A DNA stretch of 64,000 nt from positions 3,162,001 through 3,226,000 of the forward strand of contig NC_016132.3 of assembly GCF_000005505.3 (NCBI RefSeq). The letters run 5' to 3'. A model generated the notes under the pieces. The model ran no database searches and was not told where the DNA came from. It was given only the letters and a program-made list of their open reading frames with translations. This DNA is from Brachypodium distachyon. Its lineage: Eukaryota; Streptophyta; Magnoliopsida; Poales; Poaceae. The position numbers were made by a program, and so were the translations under genes. How positions within the stretch are numbered: position 1 is the first letter of the stretch; the number at the start of each line of letters is the position of its first letter. Below, one piece after another: positions 51,438-62,796 of the stretch.

Positions 51438-52418
51438 CTTGCTCTTGCTCTTGCTCAACTCTGGGTTTTGTTCTATGGTTTTGTAATGAGGACTGATGGA
51501 GAAGGGGAGTGATATGTGTCCCAAGCTAAATACTCCTATGCAGCATGCATATCTATCTACAAGACTACAAGTTGGAGAAGACAGCAAATTGCTGGGATAA
51601 GGGTCAAACGATGGTGACCGGCAGGCACATATTCTGGCAAGGATTATGATGCTTGGAAGGCGTGCCTTGCCTGCACACTGGGTTGACACCACAGGCAATC
51701 GATCTTGTGCATGTAGGAGGGCAACATAAGTTTTGCTTAAATTATCTGCCGTGTCATCTGCGAATCACAAGCGCTTGAACAGCCTCATCTTCAACTTAAA
51801 TTTACCGCTCGAACAGCACGGTGTTCTAATTTAAATCTAATTTTAGGGAGATTAGTCATGATTTTTTTTCTCATCCGGCGTGGCTATCGGTGCAGCCATC
51901 GACATCTTACATCGCCAATTGTTCTACACGTCACATCGCCTCACGATTGATCCACTAGATGCCTCCAACAGAATCCCCTTTGTTAGCCACTTCAACCAGC
52001 ATCAACCGGTTATAATTCCTCCTGATGATCACACCATTTATTTGCTAATTCTAGCAGCAGCATGCGATCCGCACTGAGACGCGTGCCGGGTTGAACAAAC
52101 AACAAACAGCGTGTTCCCGTGTCCAACTGGGGCTTATTCAGGTGTCTAATTGTCTGCCCATGCAACGCACTTACGCACATGCACACAAATGAAAGAGTTG
52201 AAGCTCAGGCCCATGGCCAGATGCCATGCTAAGTTCAGGCTTTTCGTCATCTCATCACGATTGTCAATGGACGTTATGAAAACGGGAAAAAAGAGGCCAA
52301 AACTGGTTGAAGTCTGTTCAGCGCCAAATTGCTGCGGCACAACAAGAAGTTCAGCGGTAGTTTTATTGTATCGCCATGGCAGCAAGCATGTCAGCGTCCC
52401 GATTTTCCCGCCACGCCC
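51438..52418. other. Spacer, MAPK-substrate-like gene to CBR
   Basis: Promoter side of the minus-strand small gene and 3' flank of the reductase. Includes a possible reductase 3' UTR near 52150-52418. No other gene seen. Confidence 0.5.
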
Positions 52419-55400
52419 TCAGAATTTGTATACCATGTCTGCCGTGTATCCTAAATCTTTCAGGAGGCCACTGACCTGCAGAGAAGCCAAATCGGACTGA
52501 TAAAATAACTGAAAAGGGATAAATAAAATGCATGCTGGCTGGAAGAGGAGTCAATGTAATTCTGTAAATCTATGGTGTACAATATAGTGCTTTTCTGACG
52601 GGTCTACTAGATGGACAAATGTAGCATGCAAACAAGGTCATTTGCCTAGCTAAGGTTGTTAACTGACAATCAGATGTAATATAAACGATAAAAAATTCAC
52701 GGTACCTCTCCCTGTGATCTATCCTTTGCCTTATCTCCAGATATGTGATTCATCAGTCCTGGAGGACCACACACCTGACCAAGCGAAAACCATGAAACGG
52801 AAAAGGTCTTTTAATAATCCAATTATAACAGTGAAGTTCATGATATCTATTCAAGATAATTATTTGACAGAGAATAAGAAAAAAAGAACTAACAGGGGCA
52901 GAATTATTTAAATGACATTTCACTAAAAGCATTCCATGTTTAATATAACTCTAAGCAGAAATTTCAGAAATTACTCACAAGAATGAGAGAATCCTCCCCT
53001 GGGCCCGGCAAACCTTTCAAAACCATGTCCTTTGATATATATCCAGCACCACCCCTCCAGTCACTTGATGGTTTATCAACAGTATAAAATACCTGAAATT
53101 GTGCAAGGATGTCATGCTTAGAAATAACTTCACCCATGTGACAATGGACTAATCTCATTAATACCAACCTTGAAATTAGGATAGCTGCTGGCAAGTCTAT
53201 CTAATTCCCTTTTCAGCAAGATATCATCTGGTGACACGTTCGCGTAAATTAAAGAAACCTAGACAAGAAAAAAGAGAGAGATTAGAATATACAAGGAACA
53301 ACAACGTGGGCATAAACTAAGGAAACGTAGCAAAGAATTTTAAAAAAGGAGTTTGCTAGGGAACAGTCGCCTGAGAAGTTAAATTTCTCAGTCGATCAAT
53401 ATGCCAGGGAAGCGATCACTCTGTCCTGGCCTAACTTTTGTTTCGCTGAGAATTATATGGGCTAGCCTGCGTGTTGTTTATAGTGGGCTACTGGGCAGCT
53501 TAGTTATGATTAGCAGCCTATTTAGCATTATCTTTGTCTAGCTTTTATTTGTTCTCCCGTTGTATTTTCTTGAGCCTTTTTTTCTTTTTCTTTCACGTGG
53601 ATTTGCTAGTGTTTTCTTTTGTACTTGAATGTGTGTGCATTTATTCTTCTTCTCATTTTAAATTTCTAGGCTATTTATCTGGACTGAGAAATTTTTATTT
53701 CTCAATTGGCCGATTAGCACGCGGATTAACTTGTGCGTGATTTGGCTTTTAGAAATGTCCAATTAGGTTATTGCACATCCAGAAGCCGAAAATTGCATAA
53801 AAATTTTGATTTGCAAATTTTTAGTTTGATCATTATTCATTGTGTTGACTACTTTTTTCTTGTCCCGTTTTAAAGAAATTGTCGCGGTTTGTTCAGGCTA
53901 GTTGAGGCGATTTTTTAACGGTTTTACTAATGCTCTCAGTCGATTCTGCACGGCATGCACCGAGGAAAATTATGGATGCAGCTAGAAAAATTACGGTGAA
54001 AATCCCATGCAATGAGGAAAATTATGGGTGCAACTAAAAAAATTACAGTCGCAATCTCATGTAACCGGAAAAAATTACGGGTGCAACTAAAAATATTGTA
54101 GTCGCAATCTCATGCAATGGGAAAAATTATGGGTGCAACTGAAAGAATTAAACTAAGGGTGCAATTAAAAAAAATTTGCAGTCGCAACCCCATGCGACGT
54201 GCAATGGGGAAAATTGAGGCTGCAACTAAAAAAATACAATTGCAATCTCAAGCAAAGGGAAACATTACAGGTGCAACACATATGGGTCTCAGTGTTGTTT
54301 CCAAAATCCAGATTAGTTAATACCGGCATGATAACTTGACAGGCCCATCTTTACGAAAAAAGCCCAGCCAAAAAACAGAAGAAAAAAGTACCTAGGCTCC
54401 CGTCGACTGAGAAAGATTAAATCTCAGTCGACTGAGCTCCAGCCACTCCCTTTAAAAAATGATTACAGTATAGAAGGAATATTAACCCAGTGACAGAACT
54501 ATTAGTCTGCCTTGTAGCATGCTTATGATATAGTGTCATACAGTGTTCAAGTACACTACTTTCTCAATACGATGCCTGAGCATCAAAGGAGCGCATGAAA
54601 GTCAATGCGAAGAAGCAAAAATTGTGATGGCAGCTTACCTGAGTGTTGTCATCAGGGTTTTTGAGGATGGCCCTGACAACCTGCAGCATTGGTGTTATAC
54701 CAGTACCACCAGCAATCTGTAAACATAGAGAACTTTATTTAATAGATTTGATATGGTTACAGCATGATACTTTTATAGAAAAAACAAAAAGAACCAGATG
54801 CTTTGTACTTGCTGAAATAAATTCAAAAGGTAGACGCTTTGCTGAACTTAAGGTTCTGCCTTACCATGCCAATTTGTCTTTTCATATTTGGGCTATATCT
54901 TAGCTTTTCAATGGGCCTAGAAAAAAAGGAAAGACTTCAGTCACAGACAAGCAATAATATGTGAGACAACTAATAAGATTTTCATTTCACTTTACCCTTT
55001 GACTTCGACAACATCCCCTGGCTTCAAATTTGCGAAATACTGACTCATTTGCCCATCAGGATAAACCTGTGCATAGAAAATTTTCACACTATTCATAATT
55101 CCATTTCGAAACAAACTTACAAACTACAACAGAATATTTAAGTATTCACAAGCAGCTAGCCGCTTCTGGAATATAGACATCAAATTTTGTGGATACCTTG
55201 ATTAACAGGTCAAAGTGTCCTTTAGAATCTGGATCAGAGATAGGTGTGTACCTGCAGATAACAGGATAAAATTTTAATTCTTGTGTAATTAAGCAAAAGT
55301 ACTAACTTCATCACGCCCCCATAGCGAAAATGGATAACAGCCTGTGTGTCTGCTTACGGGCGAATAACGTATTTTTTCCTTCCCTCCACTTCCTGACCTA

Positions 55401-57295
55401 TGGGAGCCCTGAAATGACAATAATGATCTCAGATAGTAACATATGTGAAATAATTTCTTTTGCCTAATACAAATGGCATTTTTCTTTTGACTACAAGAAT
55501 TATCAGAGAGAACAGTGGTTTGAGTTAATGGTATTGGAACATCATCAGAATCTACAACATTTGGTTACAAAATATATGCTTGATTGCATTTAAATTTTGC
55601 AGTAAATGTTCTCTTAGTAGAGGTATCTAGGAGGCACCAGTAAACATAAATATACCTTGTTACGAGACACGAGGCAACATCCAGGCCCAGCTTAGTGGAT
55701 GGATCAAATGAAAATCTGCCAGTCAAATCATTTGCTTAAGATTCTGATTGCAACAAATGAACTTAAAATAAGATAGAATGGCTCAACTGATATTCCAAGG
55801 AAAATTTGTTTCGGGATTTAAGTTTGGTAATTTTACTATCTTGTCATCTAACAACTTTGATGTGAATAAAATAAAATAAATGAGAATCCATTAGCATGAA
55901 CATGGGAAACTGATGGTGAATTCAATAATCTATATCTACAAGCATTCTACTGCAATATACTAGATATGCTAGAGCATAATCTACACAGTACCATCATAAC
56001 CATCTATACTGCGACGCAGTTAGATATAGTACATAACAGAACCAATTACGTATGCAATCATGTTATCACAAAAGTATAACTCATGTAACAATTACCTGAA
56101 TAGCTGTGAATCATGACTACAATCATGTTATCGCAAAAGTATAACTTATGCAACCATTACCTGAATAGCTGTGAATCATGACTACAATCATGTTATAATG
56201 CAAAAGTATAACTTATGTAACCATTACCTAAATAGCTGTGAATCATGACTAACTGTTGCCTTCTCCTGAAGTTTGAACTCTAACCACTTCTCAGGGTTAA
56301 GTGCTGGAAAAAGAAGAAAACATTCATCATTTAGTTACAACCAAAACCACAAAGGATATGTGTCACTGTACACTGAAGTAACTGACTTATATAACCAAAA
56401 ACCACTCTATACTATCACATGGCTAGCAAACTAAAACTAAATAATTATAAGCAAAAAAAGTCTGGTAAAATAGCTAAGCAGTAACTCAGTTTGCAAGAAG
56501 GTGAGATAGTCAATTAGTCCATACAGGCCGCTCTACTTAAATGACTAAACTTATGTATCTATCCACTAATGCCAAAATCCAGCATCTGACAACAGAAGTC
56601 CATGTACACTTGAGCATTTGACAATGGTATGTCTTGATTAACACAAAATACCTTGATCTGTTGGTCATACAAATGGATACTATACGACATTTTGTACTGC
56701 ACTAAACTGATGTTACTGCCCCTACAAAATTCCTCTAGAAGGCCTGCTCTACTGCTATCCAAAAAAAGGAGTGGAGTTCAGCCCTTCTGGCTGCACATAT
56801 CATTTGCAATTTCGATGGCAGAGGCACAGGCATACATAAGGAAATGGCATAACATTTTATTTATTTTTCACGAGTGAAGAAATGGCATAACCTCAGAAAT
56901 GAGATACAGATTCATAAGCAGAAACGCATAAACCTGGTTAATCCATACAGCCACGAGACCCAGATCGAGATGAATTTTAAAACGAACGGGAGCTGCACTC
57001 ACCAACTCTAGCAGCGGCTTCTTCCCCCTTCTCCTCCAGGTGCGCCTGCAAATCATTCAACACAGTGAGGCAAACAAAACTCTCGCCTCCTCCCCACACT
57101 AGCCACGACAAGGAATGGAAAAAGGAAAAGAAAAACGAAGGATGAATGGAGGCGAGGGGCAGGCAGGTCTCGTACGACGGTGGGGGGCGACGAGGCGTAG
57201 AAGAGCGCGGCCCCGCCCGCGGCGGCAGCGGCGGCGGCAAGCGGCGTGCGGGCGCGGTGGGTCCCCGCGAGCCTACGCAGCAGCAGAGCCGCCAT
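52419..57295 (-). CDS. NADH-cytochrome b5 reductase-like, mitochondrial type
   Basis: Thirteen-exon gene for a 311-residue FAD enzyme that passes electrons from NADH to cytochrome b5, resembling Arabidopsis mitochondrial CBR2. Exons from the 5' end: 57176-57295, 57003-57045, 56228-56303, 55656-55715, 55358-55408, 55197-55251, 54996-55066, 54865-54916, 54639-54716, 53169-53258, 52979-53092, 52706-52774, 52419-52475; all GT-AG and the phases agree. The N-terminus is Arg-rich followed by an Ala-rich hydrophobic anchor ([15 protein letters not shown]), fitting a mitochondrial outer/inter-membrane location. FAD motif RPYTPIS spans the exon 5/6 join, then [24 protein letters not shown] (NADH) and [12 protein letters not shown]. 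It ends [18 protein letters not shown]. Intron 9 holds a repeat-rich insertion and intron 3 repeated splice donors. Confidence 0.94.
53340..54445. mobile_element. Repeat-rich insertion in CBR intron 9
   Basis: Bordered by CCTGAGAAGTTAAATTTCTCAG (hairpin, ~53370-53391) and by GTCGACTGAGAAAGATTAAA with TCTCAGTCGACTGAG (~54404-54435). Between 53980 and 54280 it has repeated AAAATTATGGGTGCAACT, AAAAAATTACAGTCGCAATC and TCATGCAATGGGAAAA. Shares motifs with the insertion in polygalacturonase 2 intron 6. No coding frame; class unknown. Confidence 0.6.
56055..56251. repeat. ~65-bp tandem repeat overlapping CBR exon 3 end
   Basis: Units at 56101-56165 and 56166-56232, with partial units on both sides, share TAGCTGTGAATCATGACTAC, AATCATGTTAT and AAAAGTATAACTTATG followed by CATTACCT. 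The 56228-56251 part is real coding sequence and the splice donor of CBR exon 3; the others are intronic copies of it. Confidence 0.85.
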
Positions 57296-58178
57296 GTTGG
57301 AGCGCGGTGGTGCGATCCGATCTGACGGGAGCGGCGGCAGGCCGGCGGCGAGGTTCTTCGCCGGCGGCGGCGGGATCAAAGCAGAGGCTGGTCTCGCAAC
57401 AGAAGCCGATCTGGCTAGTGTGGCGACTTGTCTGTGGAGATTTTGAGTGGGTTCCTCTTGAAAGTGGTTTGGGTTTTTAAAGGTCCCTTTGAGATGGAAA
57501 TGAAAAGAATGGTACCGAGTACAAAATTGTTTTGCGATTTCTCTAACAATTATCAGCCGTCTCAAATTTTGGTAAATCTTTAAAACACCACTCGTGTTTT
57601 AGAAAAAGACACATGTCACTTAGCATAAAATTTCCTACCAGATTTTTCTTTAGGAAAGAAAGTCGCCGTCGCGGCTCTAGCTTGCTTCCAGGACACCATC
57701 TTCTTCGCGTGCGGCTGCTTCGGCGACGGCGGTCGCGCCTTCTCCCTTGCAAACAGCTCCCCTATTTGGGTCTCGCTCCGGCTCGAGGACGGTCTGATCC
57801 AGCCAAGTCCATACTAGCTCGAACTCGGACACGGTCTGGTCGAACCAGCTCGGGGTCGGGGTCGGGTTTGGACACGATGGACAGCTAGGCCAGCGTGGAA
57901 CCAACATGGCACCTGACATGTGGGCCTCCTGTCAGGTTTTCCATCAAAACACGATCAACAACAAAATCAGTGCGCGGGAGTAACACTGACCACAAAAGCC
58001 GTGGTAATTTGATTTTTTTTAAGATGGTTTTCCTAGAGACATGCCTCAAATGTGGTGATTTTGCGTAATTTTCTCTTGCTAGTATGAGTCGATGACGCAC
58101 GTTCCATTAGAGACGAGTGTCCTGAAGCCCAAGTTGCCGTTGTCAAGAAGCATAAGTTCCGAAGGAACTGGAGAATCC

Positions 58179-58452
58179 TAAGGACATCCGCAATGGCTGA
58201 CTCTTAGACGACTCTTATTTAAAAAAAATCATGCAAGGAAAAAAAATAGGAGAGAGAAGAGAACTGACCTTCGTGGAAAAAATAGACCAAGAGTCAGCTA
58301 AGATTAAACTTTTTAACCATTGTACAACGTCACATTTAATGCTAACAAATCATATAGAGTCAGTTTAAACACACGAGTTATTATACGTGTTATTTTATCG
58401 TTAACTCTAGATGACAGGGAGAGTCAGTACTCTAATATTATGAATGCCCTAA
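58179..58452. mobile_element. MITE-like element, ~274 bp
   Basis: Left end TAAGGACATCCGCAATGGCT and right end ATTATGAATGCCCTAA are imperfect inverted copies. GACTCTTA/AGAGTCAG motifs recur inside, as in short non-autonomous DNA elements. No clear target duplication. Confidence 0.5.
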
Positions 58453-59090
58453 CCATCAAATTGACTAAATCAAATTACCAATGATGCTCTAGTGACATTG
58501 CACATTAGAACACAAACCAATTTGGAAAGTCTACCCATATTTTAACTGGTTGGAAGCCACGTTGGTAATCAAATAATCCAATCAATTTGCATTCCTAAAA
58601 TAATTCCAAACGATTTGCAATTACTCACATTTCTAAACGAGGATCATGACCACAAGATGTCTCACCTCTCACGTCGCTCTAACGACCCCACATCACAACA
58701 TGCCTAATTTGCTCATATTGCTTCAATGGAAGTCTCCGATCATCGTTCCAAAATCAAATGGCCTGTATTGCTTCAATGACTTTGCACATCATGACACGAT
58801 TTAATTTGAAAAATCTCAAGTCAATTATCGATTAATTGGAAGCTAAATTAGTTCGGAGATGCACGGAAGCAAGCATTTTTTTTACTGTGGTAGTAATGGT
58901 GAATATCTATTTACTATTATTTCCATAAATTTGCCTATACCTCCTACGATGAAAGGTCAAAGAATCAGAAGTTTGGCCACACAACATCTTCCAGGGTTTA
59001 TATACACGAGAGCTGCGAGTCAGCCAGAAATCAGCTCATAGTGCAAGTTAGCCTAAAAAAATAATTAAACCAACATTGTAGTATTCCTTC

Positions 59091-59195
59091 CGTTTCAAAA
59101 TTCTTATGTGAAATTTGCTCAAAAATAGATATATCTATTCCTAAAAAGCATCTACATACATGTAACATTCCGACAAGAATTATGAAATGGAGTGA
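59091..59195. mobile_element. Stowaway MITE
   Basis: Left end GTATTCCTTCCGTTTCAAAA, right end GACAAGAATTATGAAATGGAGTG; interior TACATACATGTAACATTCCG. Confidence 0.75.
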
Positions 59196-59312
59196 GCACA
59201 TCAGATCACCGAGCGAAAAGAACACAATATTTTTGTACGGAGTATTTAACAGCTCAGTGCCAAAACCGGGAGCATGTAAGAAAAAGCAACGAGAGAAACA
59301 AAAGATGAAAAT

Positions 59313-59384
59313 CGCCGTTGCCGGGGATCGAACCCGGGTCACCCGCGTGACAGGCGGGAATACTTACCACTATACTACAACGAC
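59313..59384 (-). tRNA. trnD-GTC: tRNA-Asp (anticodon GTC)
   Basis: A complete 72-nt cloverleaf on the minus strand. Acceptor GTCGTTG pairs with CAACGGC (one G-T pair), the discriminator is G, the anticodon stem CCCGC/GCGGG encloses CTGTCAC with anticodon GTC, and the T arm is CCGGG-TTCGATC-CCCGG. A and B boxes (TAGTATAGTGG, GGTTCGATCCC) are present. A four-T run on the minus strand at 59311-59308 serves as terminator. No intron. Confidence 0.97.
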
Positions 59385-60232
59385 TTGCTTGTTAAAGGTT
59401 TGTTAACAAATTTAATCATCTTTGTTAAGTTTGTCTCACCTGTCACCGACAACGTCCAAATTTGCTATCCCACCAGAACGTCAGCTCAGTTAAAGTTGTC
59501 CCACCTGTCACCTATACTGCAGTTTTGGACATAAACTGTGCATCCCACAATGTTTGTGGCACGAGTATTCCTACGATAAATAAGCCTCCAGGTGATTGTA
59601 TTTTTCTTTCGAATTCTAGAGATTCAGATGAACTGTTCATCTTATGAAATCATACAACTCATTAAATAACCACATGGTAGATGAACTGCCCATCTTGCTG
59701 TTCACGCTTGTGTAAGTTGTCATGTACTCCTTGTTTGGTTACCATGTTTCCTTGCACAATAACTTTCCCAAGGTTACAGCTGATAAGGAGCATGCTGGAA
59801 AAAAATGTGCAAGAGAATTTCATATTTTGAGCCACCTAGAGCAAATATTACCAAAGGGCATTCCTAGATTCCAGAATGAAAATCTTCTTTACAGAAGTTT
59901 GAAGCCATTGACAGTACTTGATTCCCACATTATCCATGTACCAAAAAAGTGCTGAAATATACCAATGCATGCATAAAAGCGTGAATAGACATGTAGACAT
60001 AGCAACCTTGTCTGATGGAACAAAAATCAACTCGGCATTAGTTCCATAAATTGGTAAGAATTCCAAACTATATTGCCTATATCTCACCTAAAAAAATTAC
60101 ATTGCCTAAGAAGCGAAAAGAAAATCTGGGAGCATACACAATTTGTTGAATCATTTTCTGTCTACAACATCAATATTAGTATTAAAGAAAAAAAGCATAG
60201 CATGTTCTTCAAAACAATAAAAAGGAAAACAT
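59385..60232. other. Spacer, tRNA-Asp to P4H-like gene
   Basis: AT-rich sequence including the probable 3' UTR of the minus-strand P4H-like gene. No gene seen. Confidence 0.5.
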
Positions 60233-62796
60233 TCAGCATGCATGACAACTCTTCCTGCAGGTGCCGTAGTAGTCTGGACTGCCTATCATAAAAACTGGAT
60301 TACTGTAGCATTCACCAGCAGCAGCCCAACTGACACACTTATCATCTTCATCTGTGCACAAATCCTCAGATGGCAGAGAAGATCTTGATTTATCAATCTT
60401 GCTTATGTGGAGATGTTTTATGGCAAGCCATTTCTCCCCTTCAAGGACAGAACAATCCTCATAGTGACTATCACTGTCGGTGACTCCATCAGGCCTTAAA
60501 TTGAACAGCAGAATCGCATCGCCTTTCACAGGTTTCACTGCATAACCAGCACATTCAGAAAGTGCCCCTTCCTTAGCTTGAGTATCCTTCAACTGTACAC
60601 ATTTATTTTATTAAGAATATCTCTTATTCACATGAATAAAGTCACTTGAAGAAGCCTAGTCATTCTGACTAGGGGTTACACAAGTAGACCTTGGTGATAA
60701 CATCATTACCTCAGATCTGGGGAAAACAGTTTCACCACCTTGCTTGACATCAGAAAGATACATCAAAATGGTCACAAGCCTATTGCCACCACTGCTCGAT
60801 TGAGTCCCATCCTTGTTATGGTCACTTTGGTTTGATCCGTACTTTAAAATCTGCATGCTCTCTCCATGCTCTGAATCCCACCAAGAATTTTAGCAGCCAA
60901 TACACGGCAAGGGAGGTTACACAAAAGTACAAAAGAGTAATCGTGTGGATCAAGTGGTACCTTTTGGAATAAAACTCCACAATGATATCCTATCTTCAAT
61001 CTTTGAAACCACTATGTCCTTCAGGAGTACAGTATATTAATATTTAGAACTAGAACAGTCCATGCTTAGTAGTACAACCGACATTCATATTCTAAAATGT
61101 GTAAAATTTTAACATCTATTATGTACTAGAGATTAAAATTATGGTACATAAGTGTGCATTTTCTTTGCAGGTTGTACTATCAAGAATTAACCGACAGATA
61201 AATGATATAAATCGGTAAATAGAGACTTAAGCTCTCATTTGCATTGCATATTTTGCATGGTTGCCAAATAGTTACTCATCAAAATATGATGAAAAGCAGT
61301 ATGTCACCTTGCTATCGGCCAGCTGAAATTTGAAGCGTGCATCTGTACTGTTCTGGGTAATATTTCTAGCACCAGCATTAACAAGTAAAGATGATTCTAT
61401 ATTTAAACGTGCCTGCAATAATGAAACCATAAGCTTCAATACAGGACACAACAGGGCTTAACAATAACGTGAAATACAGGAGCTGAGTTGTGATAGGCAT
61501 AATAGGATAAATTACCACATATACTAAGTGATCGCACTCCATGCCAGAGAGAAAACCTTCATACAAGAAGACCCTAAATTAAGGTAAGAAACATAGGATT
61601 TGTCCAGAAAATATGAGTACACAACTGTAAGTACATAAGATCTTTCATGCACCACATTCATGATGAAAAATGCATAACAAAATAGGAAAACAATCTGAGC
61701 GATTGTTTTTTTTAGAGTATAGTGCAGTTAGAAAGATGCACTTCATAGTGAGGTGACAAGACAAACCTTGGATGCCATGCGAGACGTTTTGATCTTGATG
61801 GGTCAAAATCAATGTGTGAGCTTGAAGCAAAAGAGCCAACGGTGGTGTTTAGTAATTTTGGATGTGCAATATTTAGATCGAACCTGAGAACGGTAACAAT
61901 AATTAAATTGCACTTGAATATCTTCCATGAAGAAAACATCTTAAAATTGTGAATTACATTCTCATTATATTAACTTGTTAGGCATTTAGGCAATCATTTG
62001 ATTGCCACCCATTCAATGTGGTACATATATATGTATCACAATATGTTATTATAGTTGATTGGTTTGAAGTAATACTTCCAAGATAATTGCTTCTCTAAAA
62101 AATATTTGAGGTAATCCTTATTTAGTAAAAAATTGAAAATATAAGCACATAAGAAAAACTAAAGCATGTAATATACTAATATGCAGATTTTTAATTCCGT
62201 AGCAAGTGCATTTCGCTAATAACTTCAATAATTTTGGTAATGTTATGCTTAATAGTTTACTTCAGGCCTTTTGAATTAAACCAAATGTCATTTTGACCAT
62301 CTCGTCAATTAACAGAGGCAAGATTATGACTAGACTTCAAATCAATTTGCATTTTGCAAGGCAGGGGACTTACTACTTAGGGTTGACCATGCGTAAATCA
62401 ACAACTGCTGTACACATGAATGAAAACATAAGCCTACAAGGATGTAATCCTAGAGATTGAATCAAACGAGCCATACACAATTCATCTATTTCTTAGAACT
62501 TTAACCAAACCAGCCATACACAATTCATCCTTAAATAGAAACACACATCTCTTGGGACCCAGTCACCCAAATCCAAGCAGAGATCTTAAATAGAAACAAT
62601 CTCTTGGGAGCCGGTCAACCAAATCCAAGCAGAGATCATAGCAGAGGGTTAAAAGAGCAAGATCCAAGAAGAGATCCTAGCAGAGGGTGAAAAGAACACG
62701 AGGAGCTTACTTGCGAGAAGAAGCCAAAGTGCAGGGCAGCGCCAGCGCCAGACATGCTGCGGCAAGCACCACCGGTACTGCTCCACCAGATCCCAT
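60233..62796 (-). CDS. Prolyl 4-hydroxylase-like protein with ShK domain
   Basis: Seven-exon gene for a 314-residue type II membrane protein of the plant prolyl 4-hydroxylase family, which in the ER/Golgi hydroxylates proline in cell-wall glycoproteins using Fe(II) and 2-oxoglutarate. Exons from the 5' end: 62711-62796, 61767-61883, 61516-61573, 61308-61412, 60961-61018, 60710-60870, 60233-60592; all GT-AG, frame closes. A signal anchor (VPVVLAAACLALALPCTLA) is followed by RLAWHPRVFLYEGFLSGMEC, SKIEDRISLWSFIP, LVTILMYLSDVKQGGETVFP and CSVLEGEKWLAIKHLH. The C-terminus is a six-cysteine ShK domain (CTDEDDKC to CRKSCHAC). Family enzymes have His-x-Asp after the LKY segment; here it reads YGSNQSDHNKDG with no such motif. 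The distal histidine is displaced by one residue (His238 against the CSV anchor), while the 2-oxoglutarate Lys (249) remains. Hydroxylase activity is therefore doubtful. Confidence 0.9.

Larger units (their letters stand above)
57296..59312. other. Intergenic, CBR promoter to tRNA-Asp
   Basis: Reductase leader and promoter, a GC-rich stretch near 57660-57880 without a recognisable gene, a MITE-like element (58179-58452), AT-rich sequence, and a Stowaway (59091). Confidence 0.5.
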
